In this document: piece after piece, positions 47,058 through 59,999 of the stretch | How positions within the stretch are numbered: the stretch's first letter is position 1 | How the letters are laid out: every line of letters starts with the position of its first letter | NCBI GenBank assembly: GCA_030015575.1 | Contig: CM057337.1 | Coordinates: forward strand, 334,996,583 to 335,060,582 | Origin: Agapanthus africanus | Lineage: Eukaryota; Streptophyta; Magnoliopsida; Asparagales; Amaryllidaceae | Reading direction: 5' to 3' | DNA: 64,000 nt | Program-made: the position numbers and the translations under genes | Notes under the pieces: model-generated | Told to the model about the DNA's origin: nothing | What the model saw: only the letters and a program-made list of their open reading frames with translations | Database searches by the model: none

Positions 47058-50000
47058 TGTCACGACCCGCAGGGTACGGAACGTGACTGGCACTTAAGTT
47101 TACGAAACGTCTAAAGACGTCCGTAAAATAAGTAAGCCAAAGCCCAGAAAACAAAACCAATTAAGCAAAAGAGTGAAGAAAACCCAATCAATTGAAAGCG
47201 AGTTTATCAAATAAGTCATGTAAAACCCTTTTTAAAAACAATACCAATTTTTCCGAAAATTTCGGCAGAGTCTCCTTTGTAAATACTGGCCCCCAAAATG
47301 GGTACAACAAAATATATATGAATCCAACAAAATAGGGCATCCCCAAGCGGGAGCTAGCTCTTCGCCACAAGGCGGTCATAAATCCCACGCAATATAAAAC
47401 GACAGCATGCAAAATAATCATAATGAAGCATAAGAAAAACAGCATGTCGACTCAAGTGAGCTCGACCCCAAAATACAGCATAAAAGTCCACAAACCTCAC
47501 AGTCTCATCTCTAAGTCAATATACAACAATACGGGTAGATACAGTAGATGGAGTACACTAGATACAAAGAATATACAAGGTGGTACAAAAATAATAATAT
47601 AACCCACCTAAGAGCAAAACCTCAAGTCCAGGCAAAGGAGGCAAAAGAACAAGTGCGCCCGCCGCTACTGTACTGACGGAGCGGACCTGCAAAAGGCTGT
47701 GGCACAACGGGGGTGAGTTGCCAACTCGTGAGTAATAAATAACACCTACAAAGGCTATCGTATGCACGCACACAAGCATCCTGGCATCTAAAATACAGGT
47801 ATGACTGGATGCACTAGCAGGTGTGTATACAACATCAGTGTACGAATATGTATGCAACATGAATATCTGAGATCTCAATAGGTATATATAAGAAACATTT
47901 TATCTCTTTTTGTTTTTGAAACTCTTTTAGAATGCCAGCATAATATTCAAAGAATCGACGAGAACCGGTGTCCAGCAACGACACCCAAAAGCTGTCTCAA
48001 ATCTCATAAATCCATGTCATAGTGTCTCTGGCCTCAGCCATCCGGCTGACCCAGCTCAATATCAAAATCTCATCATCTCGCGGCCACGGTCGGTATCCTC
48101 TGGATATCCGCCGTGCCAAACAGTCACCGGTAGGTAATCCGTCCCCTGCCAGGCTCAACGTCAACACCACATTCCTCTTGCCCCGGGGTACCTTACCGGG
48201 CCCACCATGTACCCGTGACGGTTCCTCCACTCCTCGACACGGATCTCGAAAACCACAGCAAACTCATGGTGGACGACACTTTACATCACTAGAAAACCGC
48301 AATTACATATTTTAAAAACATAATAAGTTTAGAAATTTTGCGGCTTTCCCCCGAAATCCAGAAATATCATAAAATCTCAAGAAATCCTCATAAGTGCATA
48401 TATCAATGGTGATGAATGGATATGATATCAATAATTAAGCTACGATGTATGATTAATAGACTAGGCATGAACAATTAATATGATGAAGTACATGCACATG
48501 AATAGCAATCCTACGGTTTCATTTTAAGGAATTAAAGGCAATAGCACAAGTTTAAGTATCAATTAGTAAAAGGTTTAAATTTAAAGGTTATCTAGTGTGG
48601 TGGCATGGCAATTACCAGGGTGTGTGTGTAAGCATGAATAGTGCTCGTGCTGCATATAAAACCCTGGCAATGGTGCAGATGTCCTATAAAATGGTTTCGC
48701 ACATGTATGTCAATATAATGTATGGATGCAGCAAATAATCATATACGTATTTCACCCCTAATTACTAACATCACTAAGAATCTTGTAAGTTACTAAAACT
48801 ATCGGGCGGCTTGCGCCATCCAACGATAGTCCCCCGTAGATGTTACATCTACTCACTGGAATCCCTGGCTAGCTGTGTCCAATCACCGCTTTCCCCTTTC
48901 GTGCCGCGTCTGACGTCTCCGCGACCGAACCTGGAATTTACATCAATACCAAACATAAGGTTACTTATCAAGAACGACGCAAAACCCAACGAAACTACTA
49001 AAGTTCACTAGCTAGGTACAACATGCGCAGGGTGCGCGGAACATACGCGAAAATCGCAAAAACTGCCAAAAAACGCCGATTTGGTCGCCCGCAAAACTAA
49101 AACCCGACTACCCAAAAATCCGCACTCACGCATCCTAAATGTCATAGGAGATGCTAAAAACATCCCCAAGGTATCACAAATAATTCACCAAATAATTTTA
49201 ATAAAAACCTAGTAAGCACAACTAGCAATTTTGGTGCAAAAATCGAAAATTAGCGATACGGTTATCACAATCCAACACAATATCCAACCACACAACAAGC
49301 AATCTACAAACACTATAATTACAACACATTAGCAAAGATTCAAAACCTATTTTCCATAAACAACCATTACTTGAATTATCTAACCTAGCAATTCTTAATC
49401 CAAACTATATATGAAAACCTTAAATTAACACTAATTTATAACTCAATTAGCAAGTTAACCTTCTAGATTAGGTTAGCAAAACAACTAGATAACAAATTAG
49501 ATTTAATCAACTAATTAATGGTTTCTAAACCCTAATTCAACTCATTTATCATGCTTCACAACTCACAATCCATACACAACCCTCTTCTAGATTTTGGTAA
49601 ATTAGCAAACTTAATGCAATTTCATCCAAGTTTAACATAGATTAGGTTAATAGGAAGCCGCTTAAGCAAGGTAACCATAAAGATTAGTTAAGTAACAACT
49701 AGATTAACTACAAAACAATTTAATTAACTATCATGGCTTCAAAAACCCTAGTTTAATTTTTCAACCATAATCTAAGAAAAAACTAGATTAGAACTACACT
49801 AAATTAACACTACAACAATCTAACTTAAGAAACTTAATCAAAAGAATTTAATTAGCAAGAGATTATACCTCACTAGAGATCTAGCAAGAATAGATTTGCT
49901 TCAAATGATGGCCTCAAGCATCAAGATCCAAGCTAGGGAGGTGAAGGAAAAGAAAGATGAAGGATGGGTTTAATTTGTAAGCTTAAAGTTGCAATTTTGA

Positions 50001-50726
50001 TGAATTAAACATGAAGAATTTTGAAGAAATGAAAAGAAAAGAGATGAAGAGGAGGGAGTGAAGGTTTCGGCCAGATTAGGAGGTAAGGGGAGGGGTGTGG
50101 GTGTGTGGGAAAGGTCAATAGTCAACTCCCCAAAAGTCAATGCTCCATACTTCAACAACTATATTTAATATAAATTCCTAAACAAAACAATTCCACACAT
50201 GAAAGAAAATAAATGTGAGGCCAGAAATTTCTGGACTTGAACAAGGTGGGGCTGTCCTAGGGCTGAGGGAAGAGAGAGAGGGGTTTTACAAAAGAAATTT
50301 TATGCAAAAAGACCCCCTACAAGTCAAAAATTGCAAGTTTTAGCTTAAAATTCAATAAATTCGTTTCCTATCATAAAAATTAGTAAAAATTCAAAATAAA
50401 ATACTAAAAATTTATGTTACCACTAGATTTTAATTATCATAATTTTAAAGATTAAAATTGGCCCGGAAAAATTTGTATTTATCGCTAATTTAATGTATTT
50501 TCTTACCGGCTTAAATAATATTAAAAAATTGAAAAATAGGGAAAAAATTTTAAATGACCAAAATTTCATAAGTAACTCATTAGATACTAAAAACAAGCAA
50601 TTACCTATCCATTTTAGGTATAATTAGCCCTAAACTGCAAAATAACGAGAAAGACGGTTTTCGGAAAAATACCGAATTTTCACCGATTTTCAGGAAAACC
50701 CCAAAACGACTTTTCAAGACGCTACA
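47058..50726 (-). repeat. Gyp1 5' LTR
   Basis: 3,669 bases; termini and content as in the 3' LTR. The TATA-like stretch is at about 47881-47892. Small open frames in this LTR recur at the same offsets in the other copy (for example 48022-48315 and 39372-39665 on the plus strand) and are not credible genes. Confidence 0.95.
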
Positions 50727-51921
50727 GTATGGCTGTTTCAAGCGCATACCCCCAGAAGGAAATAGGCAACTCAGCTGTGCTCATCATGGAGCGCACCATA
50801 TCTAATAGGGTGCGGTTCCTCCATTCTGATACACCGTTGTGCTGTGGTGTATATGGAGGAGTCAGCTGAGAGAGAATCCCATTCTCTTTTAGGAAGTCCA
50901 GGAATTCACTGCTCAAGTATTCACCTCCTCGATCATATCGAAGGATTTTAATACTTTTTCCGGTTTGGTTCTCGACTTCTTGTTTATATTCTCTAAATTT
51001 CTCAAAAGCTTCAGACTTATGTCTTATCAAGAACACATGTCCGTATCTTGAGAGATCGTCAGTGAATGTAATGAAGTACGAAGAACCATCCCTGGCATGT
51101 GTCGACATGGGACCGCATACATCACTATGTATCGATCCCAAGAGTTCGGTAACTCATTCTCCATGTCCCGTAAACGGAGTTTTGGTCATCTTGCCTTTGA
51201 GACATGACTGGCAAGTGTCATAAGATGAAAATTCGAACTGTTTCAAATATCCATCCTTATGTAACTTAGCCAGTCGTGTCGCATTGATGTGACCCAGTCT
51301 ACAATGCCACAAGAAGGATTCGTTCAGTTCTGAACTCTTCCTCTTGTGTGTGTTTGTTATGCTCAGAACTGTTGATTGATTTAGAACATAAATGCCATTG
51401 CACAACGTGCCTGATCCAACCAACTTTTGGTTACGGAAAATGTTCATAACATTATCCTGTAATACAAAATTATATCCCTCTTTACTCAACAAAGAAACCG
51501 ATATAATGTTGCATATCAGGTTCGGCATGTAATAGCATTCGTTCAGAACCAATGTATTACCAGTTGGTAATGCAAGGTGATATTCCCCGACAGTCTTAGC
51601 TGCAACAATTGCACTATTTCCAACTATAATGTCTTTATCACCTTCTCCAAGTTCTCTACCTTTCCTGAGCCCATGTAACTGATTACATATATGGGATCCT
51701 GACCCGGTATCTAATACCCAGGACGTAGGGGAAATGGAGAAACGGTTCTCTGTAACGAACACACCCGAAGAAAATGCATCAACATGTACTTTCTTGATTC
51801 GGGTGGCATGGGAATCCTGGTATTCCCCTATATCCTGTTCAGTCCTATAACTCTTATAAGAAAGAACGGAACCAACGTTCCCCAGCACAGTATAACATGC
51901 GGGTTCGGTCAATACATCCAT
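50727..51921 (-). pseudogene. CopD pol, N-terminal half (protease and integrase)
   Basis: ATG at 51921, after the polypyrimidine-CAG tract. It carries protease WVLDTGSGS, the integrase zinc residues in WHCRLGH and CQSC, and integrase acids in HSDVCG and YDRGGEY. The glutamate motif reads GVSEWRNR, so Glu is kept but the following Arg is Trp. A TGA at 51154-51156 follows GHGE, where CopA has Arg. Gyp1 cuts the frame after GYALETA; the other side resumes at 38407. Confidence 0.92.
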
Positions 51922-54396
51922 ATTATTATCTTGATTAAGGCATGACATGGTCGCTACCTGGAGAGAGAGAGAAGAAAACACTTTAGCGTATGCTCTTGCA
52001 AGATCAGATTGGTTATTATCTTATCTAGTCAGGATGGCTCACACTGGTTTTTATCAAATCTTCCTTCAAACCCTAAAAGGAAAGATTAGCCGGGATTAAT
52101 TACACCTTACAACTTCGCCGATCTTTCAGCCAGGCCTGTGTCGGTACTTTGAGGGAGGTTCCCCGTGCTTTCGCACGGACCTAATTAAAGTAAACCTCGT
52201 TTTCCCAGAGGCGTAACCCCGTTGACACCTTTCTAGACACCTACTTGATCGGCTAATTGTAATGTGTAAAACTCTCCCAGGTGTAACTCTTATAAGCAGT
52301 GGGTATCGGGATCCAACTATCTCATAGAAGGTATGCAATCTCATTGCAAATTTCAACACTTAAAATTCCCGATAATGCTTTTGCCCCTAGCGTGCTATGA
52401 CCTTGACGAAAGCCAACAAACCACAGCCCACTAGTCAAGTTCAACCCGTACATTTCTTGACTGAATTAAACCCACCCGCACGACCCTTGACGAAATCCAA
52501 CAAAGCCGTACGACTACCCTAATCCAGTCGCATCATATGCAGCAGATAAGCAGCACATAGCTACCGCACACTACACCTTGACGAAAACCAACAAATGTAG
52601 CATGAATACTATATGCAACTTATCTGAAATGACGGAGGGCTACGACAGGTTTTTCTGAAAACCTATTGCGTAATGAACTTGATATCGTTGTAGAATCAAG
52701 TGAAGTTTTGAAATGGAGTGATTTTGAGGCTTTTCTAGTTTTGCTAAAGGGGTCACTCCCGGCGAAGGGATCATCGGCCCTTTCCTCGTCGAATAAGGTG
52801 CGGGATATATCATATATATCACTGTGCAAAGCAGAAACTATAGAAGCAATCAAAAGACAAACCGAGTGTGTAGCATCTGCCAGTTATTGCTAAAGGGGTC
52901 ACTCCCGGTGAAAGGATCTCGGCCCTTTCCTCATCGAATAAGGTGCAGGGTATATCATATATACCGCTATGCAAAGCAAAACTGTAGCTACCCTTTTTAT
53001 TTTAAAAATTTTGATTCTACAATATCTTTTAGGTTTCTTTTCTTTCATTAATCACATTAATGAAGTCCCATCATTTAAGTCACCTAAACATCACAGATAA
53101 ATACAACGTACACTTATGCCATCCGCATTCGCCTCGATGTCCCCTCGTGCACCGTTAGGTTAGGTAACTAACGACAGAGCAGGGCAGGGCTAGTGCGGGT
53201 GTAAAACATAAGTAACGTCTATATAATATATCATATATACTATATACTGTATCCATCAGAATATATCAAATGATCACATCACAAATATCGCAGCAGAAAC
53301 ATAGATATAATGTGGGATATACTAGGACGTCCGTATTTAGTACTTAGCCAATAATAGAAAATACGGATTCCACAGTCGCGATGAATAGCCAAGCCCACAC
53401 CCTGGACCCCTACGAGAGCGGCAAGCGACCTTACCAATTCTGGAGTTTAGGAGACCCGGTCTCGACTCCTCGATATGGCCTCCCATTGAACCCTAGAACC
53501 CGGTCACCCATGCTCCCCTCCTTGGGTCCATCCTAATACGGAAAAGTAAATAATATACAACACAGGTGGCATCGACCTCAACCCGGAAGTGCCCCAAATA
53601 AAAGAATATTACATTACATTTGAATTTACATGAATGAAAATATAAAACTCTCATCTCACATATAAAAAAACCCGGCTATTCAATCGCGACAATCCTGCGC
53701 ATCATATCTCAGCAACACATAATATCCCATATCATCAACGTAAGTAAGTATGCATACATCGATTGTCGTCGACGTATAGAAACGACAATCGGTAAATACA
53801 TACTACACTTACAGTCACAGAAAAGAAAGTGTAAAACTGCAATATTTGGAATCCACATTCTCTTTAGACATCGTAAATGCGAAGTATCACATACCTCGTA
53901 TTTCATGTCTTATAATATGAATTCCACACATTGCATCACATTCCAGATAATTAGACAGTATTAAAGTTTTCGAACGAACGATCAAATACCCAAGATTCAC
54001 TAAAGCTCAACACTTGAGCGGAGTTCAAAAACCCGGAGTGTGACACAGTGGTGGCGGTCCAGCCGTAGAAGGGTCAAGCCAACGCCTCACATGTGGCACG
54101 CCGTACTGCCCCAAACCCTAAGGTTCAAAAGGCGGTTCAAGACGGTCACATAATCGAGTTAAGGTTTGTTGTCTTCTAGAGGGTCCACCACAAACAAACT
54201 TGCACGTATTTCCGAAAGCTTTTAAACCCCATGAAAAGTGAGCAAATGATACTCGTTCAAACACTTCAATACTTTCTAATTTACCCGGAAAAGCAACGAA
54301 ATGAAAATTCCGATCGAATCGACAAGTCCAAAACCATCTCCAGAAATTTTCAGCAGTAAATACAGATTAAAAATACTCTAAAAAATATACAAGCAG
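51922..54396 (-). other. CopD noncoding leader and structured block
   Basis: Same layout as CopA. Positions: stem CCGTATTT/AAATACGG at 53331-53366; duplicated hairpins with stems AAAGGG/CCCTTT (52746-52751 with 52778-52783, and a second copy at about 52891-52928); array hairpins 52571-52600 (sense CTACA/TGTAG), 52477-52512 and 52394-52427 (sense GCTGTG/CATAGC); GAAA-capped hairpin 52164-52177. Several stems differ from CopA by paired changes. No Gag-like frame is present. Confidence 0.75.
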
Positions 54397-54660
54397 AACC
54401 CAACATTGGTATCAGAGCCGACCTAGAACATTAGGCGACACCTTTACGAAATTAAAACTCCGATCGAACCGAAAATACGGGTTTTTGGGTGCTCTGTGGA
54501 CTTTTTTCAAAATCTGGTTATTTTCATAATTAAAAATACGTAAAAAATTAAGCAGGAAAATTTAAGAATTACGGTGTAAAAATTATGCAATGAACCGTTA
54601 AACTTGCCGCGGAAATGCGGCCTAAGCTTGCTTAGGCCGCGGTTCCGCAGCCGTACAAGT
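54397..54660 (+). other. Inverted leader start of CopD with a second primer-binding site
   Basis: Reads in the + direction within a minus-strand element: last nine bases of the CopD LTR (AACCCAACA, 54397-54405), primer-binding site TTGGTATCAGAGCC (54406-54419), then ~240 bases matching the start of the CopB leader (14453 onward), including the GC-rich hairpin at 54609-54648. The break at 54396 joins ordinary minus-strand leader, and the break at 54660/54661 joins a partial LTR. Confidence 0.8.
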
Positions 54661-56002
54661 CAAATCTCTGAATCAGCCCTGGCCAGGGACTTCCCTGTTA
54701 CGGCCAATCGAGCACAGCGCAACATCAACCCCCAATACCGGGAGAGACGAAACCCCTCCTATCGCTCATTGCCTCCATGTGACTCGGGACTGTACCCAAA
54801 AACCACCGTTTTGCACGCCCTCATGGACGTGGTAAGGTGGAGATCAAAGCACAGTGGGAATCACACAAGACTCTATGACGATCTCGGGTCTACAGACTAA
54901 CCTGCACAAGTTTCACCTGAGAACTGCCATCTGACGTGAGGTATAATACCAACTGGGAGTTCTCGGCGAGTCCGTCCAGTGTACCCAGTCTCCACTGAGC
55001 ACCCGTATACCATCTCTGATGTCAAACACCAATGGATATGGGATCATCCATCGCCCATCTCATTGGTCGAGAAGCGTATACGCTAGTCTACACTGGTATA
55101 TTGATGCCCCGTCTCGATACACCCACGACTAGGGACCTTGAAGGATGTACTTATGGATTACCATGTCCCCACTAGTATGATCTGCATCATAGTCCAGGTA
55201 GTCAAGTACACATCCTAAGGGCTTTACCAACATGTAACTATAAGACAGTTTAAAGAGACTAGTATACATGTTAAGATAAAGAGCAACCAGATAGCATACT
55301 ATCATATCGAGCAAGAAAGTCATCTCTATATATGTCCAAGCATCCAATATAATATACATCATCTGTACAATACTGGCCTCTAGGGCATACATACAACTAA
55401 CAATCTCCCACTTGCACTGGGGCCAGCTGCTGTAGTATCGCATACCGAGCATCCCGAAGAGTCTCTCAAACTGTATCTGGGGAATGGCCTTCATGAGTGG
55501 ATCCGCCGTGTTGTTCTTCGTGTCATCCCTCCTGACCTCGATCTCCCGGCGATCAACTATCTCCCGGATCAGGTGATACCGCCTCAGAATATGTCTGGAT
55601 CGCTGATGGGACCTGGGTTCCTTGGCCAAAGCCACCGCTCCATTGTTATCGCAATATAAAGGTATTGGATGCTCAATGGATGGAACCACTCCAAGTTCAG
55701 TAATGAACTTCTTGATCCAGACAGCCTCTTTAGCAGCATCGTTGGCAGCGATGTATTCAGCCTCCATCGTCGAGTCTGCTACGGTTTCCTGCTTTGAACT
55801 CTTCCAGCTAACCGCCCCTCCGTAAAGGGTAAAGACAAATCCCGACTGCGACTTAGAGTCGTCCTTATCACTCTGGAAGCTCAAATCGGTAAAGGACTCC
55901 ACTTGGAGTTCTCCGTTACCATACACCAAGAGCATCTCTTTAGTCCTTCGTAAGTACTTGAGAATGCTCTTCACAGCTGTCCAGTGACTCTCTCCAGGAT
56001 CA
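54661..56002 (-). pseudogene. Misplaced pol C-terminus and partial LTR inside the CopD 5' region
   Basis: In sense: pol from the codons for ADPGES through RNase H to the C-terminus (56002-55416), polypurine tract (55415-55403), then the first ~742 bases of a CopD-type LTR (55402-54661). The RNase H frame is open and runs through the missing stop (CAG, as in the CopD 3' copy) into the LTR down to 55129. It duplicates the 3' end of the element next to its own primer-binding site. Confidence 0.85.
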
Positions 56003-56015
56003 GCTTTGATACCAA
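56003..56015 (-). other. CopD primer-binding site fused to pol
   Basis: In sense TTGGTATCAAAGC directly after the 5' LTR; one base differs from the usual TTGGTATCAGAGC. The right part continues straight into pol codons (GCTGATCCTGGAGAG), whose normal upstream sequence is also GGTATCA. The joint therefore falls on shared bases. Confidence 0.8.
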
Positions 56016-58126
56016 TGTTGGGTTAGCCTAGCACCTCATGAAGGGTTTGGAAGCATCACATGAACCAAAGAATGCATTTTTAGGGTTCTAAGCTAACAAG
56101 CATCGGATCGTTCCTAGAAAAATTAGGGTTTCAAAAATTTTCACATCAACATATGAAAAGAAAAGCTAGGGTTTAGAGAGTACAACTTTTGTAGCTCCCT
56201 ACGCTAGACTCCTCGGCTACTTAGGGTTTGAAAAAGCTCCGCTTGAACTCCTCGAGGTCACCGATGATCCACCCGGAGTCCGCTTTGTCCAAGCTTGCAA
56301 CTTTATCCGATCAAGTGAATGAAATCAAGCTAACACTCTAAACAAGTGGGCTAGACTTGTGTAGAATGGTGTTGTGGTTCTCTTTCTCACTTCAAAATCC
56401 AATCTTGATGAGTATATTGCTCACTACAAAGAACTAGAGAGCAAAATGAGAGAGGAAGAAGAAGATGATGGCAATATGAGAAGATGATAAGTTCAAGTCT
56501 AAAAAGATAATAGAAAATATATCAATATATATTTTCCTCTTCTCATATCAAACCATGGTTAGGATATTATTGAACTAGAGTTAAAAACACAAAGGGAAAA
56601 GTAACCCATGGTCAAATGGTGGGTGAGAATGGTTAGGTCAAGAGAAGAGTGTAGAAACAAACCAATAATGACCATTTTTCTTTTTCCCTTTTGTTTTAAA
56701 TCAAATGCAATTTAATCCATAAATAAAACCATGGTGTGAGTCTTATATTGCCACCATTTTCATGTATATACAACCATGAAGGATGTATGTATGTATGTAT
56801 GTATGTATGTGTATATGTACATCCATATGTGCATGAATCAATAAAGAAACTATACATGCATGCATACATCCATCATACTCAAGAAAGGATTTCAAGTCAG
56901 AAGCTAATGGTTAAATGATAAATCAACACTTGATTTATCAATCCGGCCATATCACATATGACCCCTACCAAAAGCAAGCCGCCCGACCAATATACGGAAT
57001 CCATTACGCGCATTTTAATCGGGTCCATGCACATATCGCATACGCGCACCACAACGTTTCTCCTGGACTAGGAAACTCCATTGTGGGACTCTGAGACTCG
57101 TCAATACGCCGGCAGTGGGTGATGATCATATCAAGCACTCCCAAGCCACAAGCGGTCAGCTAAACGTAACGGCCACCCGGGTATTGAGCGATCAGAAGAG
57201 AACAAGCGAACCTGCTATAACTCCCGTCGAGCTAACCGGCAACTCTTCCCGTACAGTCCGGTCTCCTCGTCTGATATGTCCCATATCAAGTCTAGGGGTG
57301 GTAAACGTCAAACCCCAATAACCGATAAGTCGTGCCGATATGAGGCTCATACCGGGTCGAGAAACTACAGGTAACACTTACCAGCAAATCTCTGAATCAG
57401 CCCTGGACAGGGACTTCCCTGTTACGGCCAATCGAGCACAGCGCAACATCAACCCCTAATACCGGGAGAGACGAAACCCCTCCTATCGCTCATTGCCTCC
57501 ATGTGACTCGGGACTGTACCCAAAAACCACCGTTTTGCACACCCTCATGGACGTGGTAAGGTGGAGATCAAAGCACAGTGGGAATCACACAAGACTCTAT
57601 GACGATCTCGGGTCTACAGACTAACCTGCACAAGTGTCACCTGAGAACTGCCATCTGACGTGAGGTATAATACCAACTGGGAGTTCTTGGCGAGTCCGTC
57701 CAGTGTACCCAGTCTCTACTGAGCACCCGTATACCATCTCTGATGTCAAACACCAATGGATATGGGATCATCCATCGCCCATCTCATGGGTCGAGAAGCG
57801 TATACGCTAGTCTGCACTAGTATATCGATGCCCCGTCTCGATACACCCACGACTAGGGACCTTGAAGGATGTACATATGGACTACCATGTCCCCACTAGT
57901 ATGATCTGCATCATAGTCCAGGTAGTCAAGTACACATCCTAAGGGCTTTACCAACATGTAACTATAAGACAGTTTAAAGAGACTAGTATACATGTTAAGA
58001 TAAAGAGCAACCAGATAGTATACTATCATATCGAGCAAGAAAGTCATCTCTATATATGTCCAAGCATCCAATATAATATACATCATCTGTACAATACTGG
58101 CCTCTAGGGCATACATACAACTAACA
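56016..58126 (-). repeat. CopD 5' LTR
   Basis: 2,111 bases; sense start at 58126. The ATGT tract at about 56786-56810 is two units longer than in the 3' LTR. Otherwise about 2% different from 34258-36360 by eye. Confidence 0.92.
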
Positions 58127-59999
58127 ACTTAAGCATAGCTTTGAAAGTCTCAAATTTTCCATGTACACCAAGTAATCTTCTCAAGATATACTTGCTCCTG
58201 ATGGGGATTTAACCCTTCAGATAAAGCAACCAAAGTCCATACTTTGTTGGTGTATAAGGATTCCATCTCAGATCGCTAAGCATCCAGCCATTCTTACAGA
58301 GTCCCACTCCTGATGGCCTGCTCGAATCTAGTTGGGTCATCATCTCATGATGCAATCCTCGCTCCCACTGTCATAGAGAAACCGAAGTATCTCTCAGGTG
58401 GGTGAGGAACCCTACTAGATCGGTGAAGAGGCTGAGGTTCGTTAGAATCTATTGAATCCTTTGGTTCTACTAAATCATCAGCTGTAGTTTGTATAGGTGT
58501 AACTCTTTCCAGTTCTACCTCATGACCTCTAATTTCTTCACAAGAAATTCCCTTTCACAAAGGTGACATGTTGAGAAACAAAACATCTTTTGATACTCGG
58601 TTTGGTAGAAGATATTCCCTTGCGAATGCTTGGGATATCCAGCAAACTTTCATAAAACTGATTTTGCCTCGAGTTTTTCCGGATTATGTTTCTAGACATA
58701 GGCTGGACAACCCCAAATCTTAACTTACTTAAGATATGGGCTCTTCCCATTCCATATCATATATGAAGTGGTAGGCAACTGATTTGATTTGAACCCTATT
58801 CAATAGGTATGCAGCTTCTCAAGTGCATAACTCCCAAAAGGAAATAAGAAACTTAGTAGTACTCATCATAGAGAGCACCATATCACATAGGGTGCAATTG
58901 CTCCGTCCCGATATACCATCGTGCTATGGTGTATATGGAGGAGTAATACTGAGAGAGAATCTCATTCTCCTTTAGAATAGTCCAGGAATCCCGTGCTCAA
59001 GTATTCTCCTCCTTGATCTCATCAAAGGACATAATACTTATACCCGTTTTTGGTTTTCTGCTTCTAACTTATATTCATTGAATTTCTCAAAAGGTTCAGA
59101 CTTGTGTTTCAACAGGAACACATGTGCGAATCTTGAGAGACTATCAGTGAATATAATAAAGTACAAAGAACCAGTCTTGGCATGTGTAGACAGGGGACCT
59201 TACATACATCGTCATGTATCAATCCCAAAAGTTCACTAACTCTTTCTCTGTTTCCAATAAACAGAGCTGTGGTCATCTTATCTTTGTGACATGACCGGCA
59301 AGTTTCACAAGATGTAAATTCAAACTAATTTAAATATGCATCTAAATGTAATTTAGCTAGTCGGGTCGCATTGATATGACCTAGTCTACAATGCCTCAAG
59401 AAGGATTCGTTCATTTCTGAACTCTTCCTCTTGTGTGTGTTCTGTATACTAAGAACTGTAGTTTGATTTAGAACGTCAATGCTTTTAGATAACGTGCCTG
59501 AACCGATCAACTCTTGATATAGAAAATGTTCAAAACATTATCCAACAATACAAAATTATATCCTTCTTTACTAATAAAGAGACTGATATGATATTGTATA
59601 TCAGGTTCGATATCTAATAACATTCGTTCAGAATCAATGTATTTGCTAATACAAGGTGATAACTACCAACAAATTTGGATGCAACACTTGCACCGTTTCT
59701 ATCTCATGAAACTTATCACCTGTTCTCAGTCCTCTACCTTTCTGTAGCCCATGTAACAGATTACATTTGCGGGATCCTGATCCGGTATCACATACCCAGG
59801 ATGTAAAGGATATTGAGAAACAGTTCTCTGTAATGAACACACCCGAAGAAGATGCATTAGCATGCACTTTCTTCGTTTGGGCGGCACGGGAATTATGGTA
59901 ATCCCTAATTTCCTGCTCTGTGTTATAACAATTATAAGTTGGAGCGGGACCAACGTTCCCTAGCTCAGTATAACAAGCGGGTTCGGTCAATACATCCAT
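58127..59999 (-). pseudogene. CopC pol, N-terminal remnant
   Basis: ATG at 59999 intact (MDVLTEPACYTELG), then decay: the protease site reads VCDTGSGS, a frameshift follows near 59650, and the integrase zinc region is at about 59340-59420. Lesions shared with CopB and CopE are the stops near 58270-58360, in particular the bases giving ATCATGAGATGATGACCC in sense. It ends at the CopD insertion (duplication ACTTA 58127-58131). Confidence 0.87.

Larger units (their letters stand above)
38408..50726 (-). mobile_element. Gyp1: complete chromodomain Ty3/gypsy (Tekay/Del-like) element
   Basis: 12.3 kb, minus strand: 5' LTR 50726-47058, primer-binding site 47053-47041, short leader, gag-pol 46820-41952, polypurine tract 42078-42090, 3' LTR 42077-38408. 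In sense the LTRs start TGTAGCG and end GTCGTGACA. The target duplication GTATG lies at 38403-38407 and 50727-50731, inside CopD integrase. Long LTRs, a single gag-pol frame with integrase before a C-terminal chromodomain-like module, and a tRNA-Met primer site fit the Tekay (Del) branch of plant chromoviruses. That placement rests on recalled family features, not on a tree. Confidence 0.95.
34258..58126 (-). mobile_element. CopD: copia element with rearranged 5' interior, carrying Gyp1
   Basis: Minus-strand element between target duplications ACTTA (34253-34257, 58127-58131). Sense order: 5' LTR (58126-56016), primer-binding site (56015-56003), misplaced pol C-terminus (56002-55416), misplaced partial LTR (55402-54661), inverted leader piece (54660-54397), leader (54396-51922), pol N-terminal half (51921-50727), Gyp1, pol C-terminal half (38407-36372), polypurine tract and 3' LTR (36360-34258). 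The LTRs differ at roughly 40 of 2,100 positions by eye, so it is older than Gyp1, as nesting requires. Confidence 0.92.

Noticed and set aside
47058..50726. Tandem duplication of a 3.67-kb host segment
   Set aside because: The two copies flank gag-pol, have TG...CA ends, a primer site, a polypurine tract and a GTATG target duplication, so they are LTRs.
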